Source of the DNA: a virus
DNA length: 34,131 nt
Reading direction: 5' to 3' (one strand)
Virus record (IMG/VR): IMGVR_UViG_3300049893_001899
Coordinates: 1 to 34,131 of that record
Numbering within the stretch: the first letter of the stretch is position 1; each line of letters opens with the position of its first letter. This document shows, piece after piece, positions 21,310 to 27,087 of this stretch. The notes beneath the pieces are model-generated. The model searched no databases. It was not told where the DNA came from and saw nothing but the letters and a program-made list of their open reading frames with translations. The position numbers and the translations under genes were made by a program.

Positions 21310-21385
21310 TGGTGCATCGTGATGGATTCGAACCACCGACAACCTGCTTGTAAGGCAGGGATTCTACCACTGAACTAACGATGCA
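21310..21385 (-). tRNA. tRNA-Val(UAC)
   Basis: Acceptor TGCATCG/CGATGCA, anticodon loop CTTACAA (UAC) on CCTGC/GCAGG, CCA encoded. Confidence 0.92.
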
Positions 21386-21410
21386 CATCGCCTCACACGC
21401 TTACTTATAT

Positions 21411-21485
21411 TGGTAGTAGTGGTAAGATTCGAACTTACACCTGACACCGTATGAAGGTGGCGCACTACCATTATGCTACACTACC
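21411..21485 (-). tRNA. tRNA with CAU anticodon (Met, elongator or Ile2)
   Basis: Acceptor GGTAGTG/CACTACT with a G1-U72 wobble, D-stem GCA/TGC, anticodon loop TTCATAC (CAU), T-stem GTAAG/CTTAC, CCA encoded. CAU may be elongator Met or lysidine-modified Ile; the sequence alone does not decide. Confidence 0.88.
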
Positions 21486-21489
21486 ATTC

Positions 21490-21563
21490 TGGTTGTCCTG
21501 ACAAGAATCGAACTTGTGTTATACGATTATCAGTCGTAGGTTCTACCATTGAACTACAGGACA
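21490..21563 (-). tRNA. tRNA-Ile(GAU)
   Basis: Acceptor TGTCCTG/CAGGACA, anticodon loop CTGATAA (GAU) on TACGA/TCGTA, CCA encoded. Confidence 0.92.
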
Positions 21564-21564
21564 A

Positions 21565-21640
21565 TGGTGGTGCCTGTTAGAATCGAACTAACTTCATCGG
21601 TTCTTCAGACCGCTGCAATGACCACATTTGCTAAAGCACC
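21565..21640 (-). tRNA. tRNA-Phe(GAA)
   Basis: Acceptor GGTGCTT/AGGCACC, D-stem GCAA/TTGC, anticodon loop CTGAAGA (GAA), CCA encoded. Confidence 0.9.
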
Positions 21641-21647
21641 TTACTGC

Positions 21648-21722
21648 TGGGGTGTCTAACGGGTACCGACCCCGTACCTACTCTTTCACAGAGAGTAATG
21701 CTACCACTACACTATAGACACC
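21648..21722 (-). tRNA. tRNA-His(GUG)
   Basis: Acceptor GTGTCTA/TAGACAC with an encoded G-1 opposite C73 (the His identity pair), anticodon loop CTGTGAA (GUG), CCA encoded. Confidence 0.92.
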
Positions 21723-21729
21723 ATTGTTC

Positions 21730-21824
21730 TGGTAGTAGACCTAGGATTCGAACCTAGCCGTTGCAGCCCATCTGACCACTCTCCAGAGTTTATAAGTCTC
21801 CGCCGCACACCAGTGCTGTCTACC
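21730..21824 (-). tRNA. Atypical 95-nt class-II-like tRNA, anticodon uncertain
   Basis: Acceptor GGTAGAC/GTCTACT (G1-U72), T-arm CTAGG-TTCGAAT-CCTAG and CCA are sound. The anticodon arm pairs CGGAG with CTCTG and leaves a 9-nt loop ACTTATAAA, or a 7-nt loop CTTATAA (UAU) with an A-A mismatch at 31-39. The extra arm is about 26 nt with only a CAG/CTG pairing. If one T is ignored the loop is that of Leu(UAA), the amino acid otherwise missing from the array. Possibly decayed, or a true unusual tRNA. Confidence 0.6.
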
Positions 21825-21826
21825 AT

Positions 21827-21900
21827 TGGCCTCGGTGGAGAGAATCGAACTCCCACTAACGGTTTTGGAGACCGCTGCGCTGCCATTACGCCACACCGAG
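21827..21900 (-). tRNA. tRNA-Trp(CCA)
   Basis: Acceptor CTCGGTG/CACCGAG, anticodon loop CTCCAAA (CCA), discriminator G, CCA encoded. Confidence 0.92.
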
Positions 21901-21904
21901 ATAT

Positions 21905-21979
21905 TGGAGCGGGTAGTCAGATTCGAACTGACGACATTTTCCTTGGCAAGGAAACATTCTACCCCTGAATTATACCCGC
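21905..21979 (-). tRNA. tRNA-Gly(GCC)
   Basis: Acceptor GCGGGTA/TACCCGC, anticodon loop TTGCCAA (GCC) on TTTCC/GGAAA, CCA encoded. Its first base is the last base of the TAG stop of the RNase H-like gene. Confidence 0.92.
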
Positions 21980-22446
21980 TACGCTACTAAACTTTTAAAT
22001 CTATCTGCCGCATAACTTGCAGCAAATGCTTTTGGTTTTATCAATGGTATCACATTACACGTACCACGTATATAACCAATCGCTTCATTTACCACACATG
22101 AACTACCATGCATTTCACTTGGGTTGATATCCAAATGAATCTGTATATCATGTGGTATTACTTCATACAATTTCAAATACAAATCTGCCACTTTATAAAC
22201 TTCATTCATCAACCGAAATCGTGGCCGACTTTTCTTTTGTTCGAAATCACGTTCACGCTGTACAGCACCAAATATCTTACACCCATGACGACCATCGATA
22301 TGAATTACAACAGCAAGAATGTAATCAGCATACCATTCGCCGTCAATCTGAAATCGTTCAGAATCAGCACCGATATACACTTTTGTATCGGGACCACATG
22401 TTTCAAGAAATGCGGCCACTTCGTTCACATCAATTTCTTTTTTCAC
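21979..22446 (-). CDS. RNase H-like fold protein (DUF458 type)
   Basis: A 155-residue protein placed inside the tRNA array. KVYIGADSERF (Asp28) opens a strand-turn typical of RNase H-like folds, followed by KIFGAVQRERDFEQKKSRPR, RLMNEVYKVADLYL, then HLDINPSEMHGSSCVV (Asp106) and IRGTCNVIPLIKPKAFAASY. This order is that of DUF458-like proteins, predicted nucleases found in phages and bacteria. Start is GTG 22446. The stop overlaps the first base of tRNA-Gly(GCC). Location between tRNA genes suggests an RNA-related role, but this is inference. Confidence 0.75.
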   Translation of the reverse strand: MKKEIDVNEVAAFLETCGPDTKVYIGADSERFQIDGEWYADYILAVVIHIDGRHGCKIFGAVQRERDFEQKKSRPRFRLMNEVYKVADLYLKLYEVIPHDIQIHLDINPSEMHGSSCVVNEAIGYIRGTCNVIPLIKPKAFAASYAADRFKSLVA

Positions 22447-22460
22447 GTTTCGCCTGTAAA

Positions 22461-22536
22461 TGGTAGCGGGTGTTGGATTCGAACCAACGATCTTCAGAGT
22501 ATGAGCCTAACGGGATGACCACTTCCCTAACCCGCA
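22461..22536 (-). tRNA. tRNA-Met(CAU), initiator-like
   Basis: Position 1-72 is an unpaired U-U while 2-7/66-71 pair (GCGGGT/ACCCGC), as expected of bacterial initiators, and the segment GGCTCATA is initiator-like. However the anticodon stem is TTAGG/TCTGA, not three G-C pairs. CCA encoded. Confidence 0.85.
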
Positions 22537-22543
22537 ATAAAAC

Positions 22544-22619
22544 TGGTGCCGATTGCAGGACTTGAACCCACCACCTGACGCTTACAAGGCGCCTGCTCTA
22601 CCAGATGAGCTAAATCGGC
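22544..22619 (-). tRNA. tRNA-Thr(UGU)
   Basis: Acceptor GCCGATT/AATCGGC, anticodon loop CTTGTAA (UGU), T-loop TTCAAGT, CCA encoded. Confidence 0.92.
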
Positions 22620-22629
22620 AATAAAACTT

Positions 22630-22704
22630 TGGTGGAGAATAGCAGATTCGAACTGCTGACTGTAGAATGCAAATCTACTGCGTTCCCAATTACGCCAATT
22701 CCCC
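22630..22704 (-). tRNA. tRNA-Ala(UGC)
   Basis: Acceptor GGGGAAT/ATTCTCC with the G3-U70 pair that defines alanine tRNA; anticodon loop TTTGCAT (UGC), CCA encoded. Confidence 0.92.
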
Positions 22705-22796
22705 ATATTGAAGTGTTCTGCTGTTCACAGATCGGGAATTCCAGCCCCCAAAGTCTTGTTAAACTTTTACATGCCACCCTAAACAACACTTCAATA
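22705..22796 (-). ncRNA. Structured inter-tRNA RNA element 1 (92 nt)
   Basis: Fills the gap between tRNA-Arg and tRNA-Ala with no spare bases: it starts right after the CCA of tRNA-Arg and ends at base 1 of tRNA-Ala. Ends form a perfect 12-bp stem, TATTGAAGTGTT with AACACTTCAATA. Inside are smaller hairpins (AAAGT/ACTTT, CTGT/ACAG). No OR frame of note. RNase P and tRNA 3' processing would free it as a stable RNA. Function unknown. Confidence 0.65.
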
Positions 22797-22872
22797 TGGC
22801 CGGTCCTGAGAGAATCGAACTCCCACCTGCGGGTCCGTAGCCCGCCGTAATCATCCATTTTACTAAAGACCG
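22797..22872 (-). tRNA. tRNA-Arg(ACG)
   Basis: Acceptor CGGTCTT/AGGACCG, anticodon loop CTACGGA (ACG, probably read as ICG), CCA encoded. Confidence 0.92.
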
Positions 22873-22873
22873 T

Positions 22874-22955
22874 TGGTGGGTTGAGTAGGGATCGAACCTA
22901 CTTGCCGAAGCCACGGATTTACAGTCCGCTGCCCTACCATTAGAGCATTCAACCC
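22874..22955 (-). tRNA. tRNA-Tyr(GUA)
   Basis: Class II, 82 nt; acceptor GGGTTGA/TCAACCC, anticodon loop CTGTAAA (GUA), short GGCTTCGGC variable hairpin, CCA encoded. Confidence 0.92.
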
Positions 22956-22963
22956 AATAACAC

Positions 22964-23039
22964 TGGCAGGGAGTATAGGATTCGAACCTATGCATGTCGG
23001 AATCAAAATCCGATGCCTTACCAACTTGGCGAACTCCCA
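22964..23039 (-). tRNA. tRNA-Gln(UUG)
   Basis: Begins TGGGAGT like bacterial Gln tRNAs, with an open U1-U72; anticodon loop TTTTGAT (UUG), discriminator G, CCA encoded. Confidence 0.9.
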
Positions 23040-23165
23040 ACAATATTAGAATTGCAGTCTGCACTATTTGCTATGCTCAACGGAATGACCGGCCGGCTTT
23101 ACCGTTTGTGTACATAGTTACGCAGGCATGATCAAGCCCATGGCTTACAGACTGCAAATCTAATA
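23040..23165 (-). ncRNA. Structured inter-tRNA RNA element 2 (126 nt)
   Basis: Starts exactly after the CCA of tRNA-Asn and ends 4 nt past its stem, at tRNA-Gln. Ends form an 18-bp stem with one mismatch (TATTAGATTTGCAGTCTG region with 23044-23061). The interior holds AAGCC-ATG-GGCTT and nested CTATG/CATAG and AACGG/CCGTT helices, so a compact multi-hairpin RNA is predicted. No open frame. Function unknown. Confidence 0.65.
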
Positions 23166-23240
23166 TGGCTGCTCAGGTAGGGATCGAACCTACGACACAC
23201 GGATTAACAGTCCGCTGATCTACCACTGATCTACTGAGCA
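23166..23240 (-). tRNA. tRNA-Asn(GUU)
   Basis: Acceptor TGCTCAG/CTGAGCA, anticodon loop CTGTTAA (GUU), discriminator G, CCA encoded. Confidence 0.92.
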
Positions 23241-23247
23241 ACAAACT

Positions 23248-23325
23248 TGGCGACATGTACGGGATTCGAACCCGTGGTCTCCGCCGTGACAGGGCGGCGC
23301 ATTAGGCCAACTATGCTAACATGCC
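23248..23325 (-). tRNA. tRNA-Asp(GUC)
   Basis: Acceptor GGCATGT/ACATGTC, anticodon loop CTGTCAC (GUC) on CCGCC/GGCGG, discriminator G, CCA encoded. Confidence 0.92.
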
Positions 23326-23399
23326 ATATTGAAGCACATTGGGACTCCATTGGAGTTAATTATCTTTGGAACAACCCTCAGAACCAATGTGCTTCAATA
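23326..23399 (-). ncRNA. Structured inter-tRNA RNA element 3 (74 nt)
   Basis: Fills the gap between tRNA-Lys and tRNA-Asp exactly. Perfect 16-bp terminal stem, TATTGAAGCACATTGG with its complement (23384-23399), extendable by 3 bp into the CCA; loop of 41 nt with an ACTCC-AAT-GGAGT hairpin. The stem opening TATTGAAG is shared with element 1. Function unknown. Confidence 0.65.
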
Positions 23400-23476
23400 T
23401 GGTAGGTGCGGTGGGATTCGAACCCACGACTCTCAGATTAAAAGTCTGATACTCTAACCAGCTGAGTTACACACCC
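23400..23476 (-). tRNA. tRNA-Lys(UUU)
   Basis: Acceptor GGGTGTG/CGCACCT with G1-U72, anticodon loop CTTTTAA (UUU) on TCAGA/TCTGA, CCA encoded. Confidence 0.92.
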
Positions 23477-23486
23477 ATAATATAAT

Positions 23487-23561
23487 TGGTACACCCAACC
23501 GGATTCGAACCGGTGTTACTGCCGTGAAAGGGCAATGTCCTGACCACTAGACGATGGGTGC
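23487..23561 (-). tRNA. tRNA-Glu(UUC)
   Basis: Acceptor GCACCCA/TGGGTGT with G1-U72, anticodon loop CTTTCAC (UUC), CCA encoded. First tRNA after the array promoter. Confidence 0.92.
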
Positions 23562-23598
23562 ATCTCACAAATTTTTTAAAGATCAATCAACAAACAAC

Positions 23599-23627
23599 AT
23601 TCTACAGAAACATCAAAACTTTGTCAA
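23599..23627 (-). promoter_or_regulatory. Promoter of the tRNA array (TTGACA-17-TAGAAT)
   Basis: -35 TTGACA (23627-23622), 17-nt spacer, -10 TAGAAT (23604-23599), about 40 nt upstream of tRNA-Glu. It would transcribe the main tRNA array. Confidence 0.75.
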
Positions 23628-23635
23628 CTACTTTT

Positions 23636-23712
23636 TGGTCTGAGTGGAGAGGATCGAACTCCCGACCTCCTGCTCCCAAAGCAGGCATTCTACCAGGCTG
23701 AACTACACTCAG
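23636..23712 (-). tRNA. tRNA-Pro(UGG)
   Basis: Acceptor CTGAGTG/CACTCAG, anticodon loop TTTGGGA (UGG) on CCTGC/GCAGG, CCA encoded. Lies upstream of the array promoter and just below the terminator, so it depends on read-through. Confidence 0.92.
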
Positions 23713-23720
23713 ATATAAAA

Positions 23721-23755
23721 CAAAAAACCCCGAAGCCTTTTGGATTTCGGGGTTT
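23721..23755 (-). terminator. Rho-independent terminator
   Basis: On the minus strand AAACCCCGAA pairs with TTCGGGGTTT, followed by a T-rich tail (TTTTTTG). It ends the accessory operon that begins at 24872 and insulates the tRNA array. Confidence 0.85.
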
Positions 23756-23781
23756 GTATACAGTTTGAACTAAACTACAAT

Positions 23782-23877
23782 CTATACACAAACCTCCGAT
23801 GCGGGCGCCCATGATCCATTATCGCTAAATGTGCGATACTCTGGGCACTGCTTGGTAATGTGTATTAGTTTGTTCAT
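23782..23877 (-). CDS. Possible 31-aa peptide
   Basis: ATG 23877 opens a 31-codon frame (MNKLIHITKQCPEYRTF...) with only a weak RBS (AGAG). It lies between the 133-aa gene and the terminator, with no other gene in this 170-nt stretch. May be a gene or a chance frame. Confidence 0.35.
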   Translation of the reverse strand: MNKLIHITKQCPEYRTFSDNGSWAPASEVCV

Positions 23878-23881
23878 AACT

Positions 23882-24283
23882 CTATATATCCCTCTGAACG
23901 CCCCTAAACGTCAATTCACCAATAAAAAGTTTTCGTATGCGTTCACTAATATGTATTTGAGTATCAAGTATAGCCTCAATGTGTTCGTTTGTCAAGTCTT
24001 TGAGTGGCACATATGTCAAAGGCTGTTTACCATCTTTACCACGTGTGCCCCATTTGAATACTTCACGAACTAGGGCATACGGCGCATCATCATACACCGA
24101 CAGTTCCTCATACGGTGCATCATCATGTACATTGCGGCGCAGATACTCCAGCCCACCATCAACCATGTATTCTTTACCATTTGCATCAACATAGGTCACA
24201 TAGTCATGGCGATGCCTAGATTCAAGAATCGTACCGTCAGGTGTACGAATACGATTCGATACGATTCTTGCTTCACTCATCAT
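23882..24283 (-). CDS. Conserved phage hypothetical protein (133 aa)
   Basis: Start at ATG 24283, which overlaps the upstream stop as ATGA. MMSEARIVSNRIRTPDGTIL, then SRHRHDYVTYVDANGKEYMVDGG and YLRRNVHDDAPYEELSVYDD, followed by KWGTRGKDGKQPLTYVPLKD. I recall this family as widely shared by T4-like and other large phages, of unknown function. The repeated DDAP/YDD region is acidic. Last sizeable gene of the operon before the terminator at 23721. Confidence 0.8.
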   Translation of the reverse strand: MMSEARIVSNRIRTPDGTILESRHRHDYVTYVDANGKEYMVDGGLEYLRRNVHDDAPYEELSVYDDAPYALVREVFKWGTRGKDGKQPLTYVPLKDLTNEHIEAILDTQIHISERIRKLFIGELTFRGVQRDI

Positions 24284-24447
24284 TGTACACACCACCCCTC
24301 ATCAATTAAGGCACGTGCGGCACGACCATACGAACCTTGCAAATGCCACACCAGACCCGAATCAATCAACTCTTGAAAAAATTCAACTGTTTCATCAAAG
24401 TGCAACTCACCTGATTCATAAGCAATCATTTTATCAATCTGATCCAT
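24280..24447 (-). CDS. Small conserved phage protein (DUF7417-like)
   Basis: From ATG 24447, 2 nt before the previous stop region: MDQIDKMIAYESGELHFDET, then FFQELIDSGLVWHLQGSYGR and AARALIDEGW. The helix pattern with LQGxYGR is known from a small phage family (DUF7417) of unknown function. The extra N-terminal residues of the longer frame belong to the upstream gene. Confidence 0.8.
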   Translation of the reverse strand: MDQIDKMIAYESGELHFDETVEFFQELIDSGLVWHLQGSYGRAARALIDEGWCVQ

Positions 24448-24448
24448 G

Positions 24449-24838
24449 TTACGCCTCCAAAACGTAAGGTTTGTTCCACTTACCAATGTTTACATCAATG
24501 TACCAACCGACATTAAAGTAATCAACTTGAATATCAGACTTATCCCAGTTACCAGCATTCATCGCCGGAATCACTTCAGACAGAAAGAAATACGCATCAC
24601 CATTGAAATGACTTTTGTAGTGATAAGGATTCACCTGAATGCCAAACTTCTCAGCATCGGCACGTGTTTCAGGGCTATCGCCATAATCGCTGATAAAATC
24701 AATTTTACCAGCCTTCACATTCAGCACCAAGGTCGAATGATTGCGAACAGCAAGGCTGGCTTTCACGCCATGCTTTTTGCAAATCGCCTTGATCTTCGGT
24801 GCCAACTTAGACTTCAATTCTTGAGATACGTAAGCCAT
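24449..24838 (-). CDS. Conserved phage protein (129 aa)
   Basis: Start at ATG 24838 after a GGAGG RBS: MAYVSQELKSKLAPKIKAIC. Further blocks: GVKASLAVRNHSTLVLNVK, NPYHYKSHFNGDAYFFLSE and DYFNVGWYIDVNIGKWNKPY. Closely similar proteins occur in many large phages; function unknown. First gene after a consensus promoter (leader about 30 nt). Confidence 0.8.
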   Translation of the reverse strand: MAYVSQELKSKLAPKIKAICKKHGVKASLAVRNHSTLVLNVKAGKIDFISDYGDSPETRADAEKFGIQVNPYHYKSHFNGDAYFFLSEVIPAMNAGNWDKSDIQVDYFNVGWYIDVNIGKWNKPYVLEA

Positions 24839-24871
24839 CACAAACCTCCATGTAATCAATCAACATGTATA

Positions 24872-24900
24872 ATTATAGCGGTGGTACGGTACTTTGTCAA
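24872..24900 (-). promoter_or_regulatory. Consensus sigma70 promoter (TTGACA-17-TATAAT)
   Basis: -35 TTGACA (24900-24895), 17-nt spacer, -10 TATAAT (24877-24872). The -35 overlaps the stop of the 79-aa gene. Shares GGTTGACAAAGT with the promoter at 27435. Confidence 0.85.
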
Positions 24901-25136
24901 CCATTTCTTTTTAGCAACTTTTCTATCTCAGTGTTGTCAAGTTGAAAACGTTGCACAATGTCATCCCAAAAGTCTATTGCCAAATAATCTTCTGGTGTAT
25001 TCTCACCTGTTTGATAGATTTGATATATTTCGGATAACAATTGGAGTGCATATCTTTCCTGGTGTGATTTGAAAACATCCACAAAAAATGAACCACCCGT
25101 TTGTTTAGCAATTTCAGTCAGCAGTTCTTTGTTCAT
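24897..25136 (-). CDS. Hypothetical protein (79 aa)
   Basis: ATG 25136 after an AAGGAG RBS. Helical acidic protein (MNKELLTEIAKQTGG, then LSEIYQIYQTGENTPEDYL), no motif recognised. It overlaps the phosphatase-like gene by 23 nt. Confidence 0.7.
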   Translation of the reverse strand: MNKELLTEIAKQTGGSFFVDVFKSHQERYALQLLSEIYQIYQTGENTPEDYLAIDFWDDIVQRFQLDNTEIEKLLKRNG

Positions 25137-25485
25137 AACGCTCCTTGATTAGTTCAATCAATTCTGGATTACGATACTCATAATTATCTGGAATCTGCAA
25201 ATCAATGATAGGCTTGTCAAGCATCCACTCCATCATCTTGTTGCGAACCCATAATGCATGTTCAGTGTCAGCACATACGACCTCATCACACCACATCAGC
25301 AAATCTTCAGTAACAGGAATCAATGCGTAGCCCGCCGTGCCAGCCGACCGTGTATTGAAGTTATACGGTTCAGCAGATAACACGTGCGCCATCGTAGGCG
25401 AACGGAGCATATTGGCAGAACAAACCGTCAATACTTTTTTGTAGTCGCCTTGAAATCTATTTGAATGTACCCCGTAACGTACCAT
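25114..25485 (-). CDS. Low-molecular-weight protein phosphatase-like protein
   Basis: A 123-residue protein. VLTVCSANMLRSPT (Cys22, Arg28) is the C-x5-R phosphate loop of LMW-PTPs, and LQIPDNY (Asp100) fits the general acid. Between them are EPYNFNTRSAGT and VVCADTEHALWV as in the phage branch of the family. Start at ATG 25485 overlaps the next gene's stop. May act on phosphotyrosine or phosphoarginine, or as an arsenate reductase-like enzyme; substrate unknown. Confidence 0.8.
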   Translation of the reverse strand: MVRYGVHSNRFQGDYKKVLTVCSANMLRSPTMAHVLSAEPYNFNTRSAGTAGYALIPVTEDLLMWCDEVVCADTEHALWVRNKMMEWMLDKPIIDLQIPDNYEYRNPELIELIKERYEQRTAD

Positions 25486-25985
25486 TATTCTTCCTCTTCG
25501 TTCTCTGCTTCCCAATCACGTTTGTAATCTGAGATACCATACATCTCATTTAGTTCATGTGGCAGTTCTTCTTCAATTTCATCAGCAGACAAATCCGCAT
25601 ATTCATAACATTCATCAGCCCCGTTGTCATAGTTACCTGCAAAACATGTACCTGGCTCATTGTAGAATGCTTCAACACCCCAGCCTTGTTCAGTTAGATA
25701 ATCATACAATGCGATAGGCGGACCCCATGCGGTTTCAAAATAGATAGTCAGATTTTCATCATCATGCCTTTCCCAATCAATGATACTTGCGTCCCATTTG
25801 GTACCCCAATTGTTTACTGACCAGTCATAATCCCATTGACCCGATGGATTCGGCCGAAAGTGTTCAAACAAACAACCAGCATACCGACCATCATCAGTTC
25901 GCTTGAATAGTTCATTCTCAACACCATCTAACTTGGCTTTGTCTTCACTTGAAAGCCGTAATGTATTGTCGCACCAATTGGGCAT
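25485..25985 (-). CDS. Api92-like (DUF1281) protein
   Basis: A 166-residue acidic protein opening MPNWCDNTLRL, the hallmark of the Api92/DUF1281 family (ferredoxin-like domain), then NNWGTKWDAS and FETAWGPP. The C-terminal 40 residues are very acidic (EEIEEEL, EENEEEE). Found in phages and mobile elements; function not known. Strong RBS before ATG 25985. Confidence 0.8.
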   Translation of the reverse strand: MPNWCDNTLRLSSEDKAKLDGVENELFKRTDDGRYAGCLFEHFRPNPSGQWDYDWSVNNWGTKWDASIIDWERHDDENLTIYFETAWGPPIALYDYLTEQGWGVEAFYNEPGTCFAGNYDNGADECYEYADLSADEIEEELPHELNEMYGISDYKRDWEAENEEEE

Positions 25986-25994
25986 GATATCTCC

Positions 25995-26150
25995 TTAAAA
26001 AATAGATGACAGTGCAGCAGCACCGTTCATTGCTGAAATAATCAAATAGACAAATGCCCAACCAGGTCGCCCTTCATCAGCGGCGACCGTAGACATATTC
26101 CAAAAAAGAAATACAAACAAAAATTGTAAAGCAAAAATAATGATGCCCAT
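25995..26150 (-). CDS. Small membrane protein (51 aa)
   Basis: From ATG 26150 (RBS GGAA): MGIIIFALQFLFVFLFWNMS is one hydrophobic helix and WAFVYLIISAMNGAAALSS a second, joined by a short charged loop (ADEGRPG). The GTG at 26177 is an alternative start. Two-TM inner-membrane protein; role unknown. Confidence 0.65.
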   Translation of the reverse strand: MGIIIFALQFLFVFLFWNMSTVAADEGRPGWAFVYLIISAMNGAAALSSIF

Positions 26151-26151
26151 G

Positions 26152-26397
26152 TCATTCCAATAATGTACGACTTTCACGATCCCAAAAAAACTGCACTGCC
26201 CGTTTAGCGGATTCTAAATTGATATACTGGCCAAGATGCTTTTCATCCTGAACCGTGAAAGTGTACTCACCCGTATACACCAGACCAATCCAAACTTCCT
26301 GGAGTGCAATCTTGCTTACTGTACCGACAATCTTACCAGTCAAGGTGTCATAATAATAGTATTTCTCAGAATACCGTTCCCAGTCATAATCTTTCAT
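26152..26397 (-). CDS. Conserved phage protein (81 aa)
   Basis: Aromatic beta-rich protein: MKDYDWERYSEKYYYYDTLTG, then GTVSKIALQEVWIGLVYTG and HLGQYINLESAKRAVQFFW. I recall the same YYYYD...GxVSKIA... pattern in other phages; function unknown. It overlaps the next gene (26394). Confidence 0.75.
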   Translation of the reverse strand: MKDYDWERYSEKYYYYDTLTGKIVGTVSKIALQEVWIGLVYTGEYTFTVQDEKHLGQYINLESAKRAVQFFWDRESRTLLE

Positions 26398-26558
26398 TGG
26401 CGAAACACCAGACTTTGCGTGATGGTATCAGTCACAGAACAAATGAAATAGGCCACATCTTCTCCATAGAGATTTTCCTCTATATTAACAAACTTCACTT
26501 CACTTGTCAAGTGTTCATCGCCACACTCACGACATTTCACCACAAACGATTCATTCAT
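26394..26558 (-). CDS. Small Cys-containing protein, partial zinc ribbon (54 aa)
   Basis: Start at ATG 26558: MNESFVVKCRECGDEHLTSE with a CxxC pair (Cys9, Cys12); the expected second pair is reduced to one Cys (YFICSVTD). In related phage proteins a second CxxC completes a zinc ribbon. It may be a degenerate or alternative metal site. Function unknown. Confidence 0.65.
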   Translation of the reverse strand: MNESFVVKCRECGDEHLTSEVKFVNIEENLYGEDVAYFICSVTDTITQSLVFRQ

Positions 26559-26875
26559 TAAGCAATACCTGTCCATTGTAGGCGATTCAGATAAGTGCCT
26601 GAATCAAACACATTCCCACGCACAAAGTTCTTTGCTGGTGCTTTCCATGAAGCCGCTTTCCAGATGTTACCCGTTTCTTTCTCTACGAACGAGTGTACCG
26701 AGCGGGAGCCACCAGCCGAGATTTTCACGACCTTTACGTACTTAGACCCCGGCTCAAACTCAACACCGAACTGTCCGATGTCCGAGATACCGGCATCACC
26801 ACACCATTTCACATAGTTCGCCACGATATTATCTTTGTAACCAATCAGCGCAACAGCCAGATCATCTTTCACCAT
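26558..26875 (-). CDS. Conserved phage protein (105 aa)
   Basis: Start at ATG 26875 after GGAGA: MVKDDLAVALIGYKDNIVAN. The conserved-looking core is YVKVVKISAGGSRSVHSFVE, then GNIWKAASWKAPAKNFVRG. Widely shared by large phages; function unknown. Basic, could bind nucleic acid. Confidence 0.8.
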   Translation of the reverse strand: MVKDDLAVALIGYKDNIVANYVKWCGDAGISDIGQFGVEFEPGSKYVKVVKISAGGSRSVHSFVEKETGNIWKAASWKAPAKNFVRGNVFDSGTYLNRLQWTGIA

Positions 26876-26886
26876 GTTTTTCTCCA

Positions 26887-27087
26887 TTACAAAACAGTTT
26901 CACAGTATTTGTATTTCAACAACTTAGCCGTATCTTTATCATACAGCCAAGTCAGCGCACACCATACAGAATCCGAAACACTATAATACTCACGATACCG
27001 AGTATAAACTTCGGCAAACCAATTTTCATCATTCCGTGCGGCACAATAGTCTTGTGCCCGTTTCAAATACTCCATTTTGTTCATCAC
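26887..27087 (-). CDS. Hypothetical protein (66 aa)
   Basis: Helical, Tyr-rich protein (MNKMEYLKRAQDYCAAR, then YREYYSVSDSVWCALTWLYD). ATGATGA junction with the gene at 27084. No motif recognised. Confidence 0.7.
   Translation of the reverse strand: MMNKMEYLKRAQDYCAARNDENWFAEVYTRYREYYSVSDSVWCALTWLYDKDTAKLLKYKYCETVL

Noticed and set aside
22759-23064. Long minus-strand frames across tRNA genes
   Set aside because: They run through recognisable tRNA structures and have no RBS.
22705-23399. CRISPR-like repeats in the tRNA array
   Set aside because: The repeated stems are terminal inverted repeats of separate elements, with different spacing and no direct-repeat array.
24446-25072. 208-codon plus-strand frame
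   Set aside because: It lies opposite two well-supported minus-strand genes with RBSs and a consensus promoter; composition looks like an antisense shadow.
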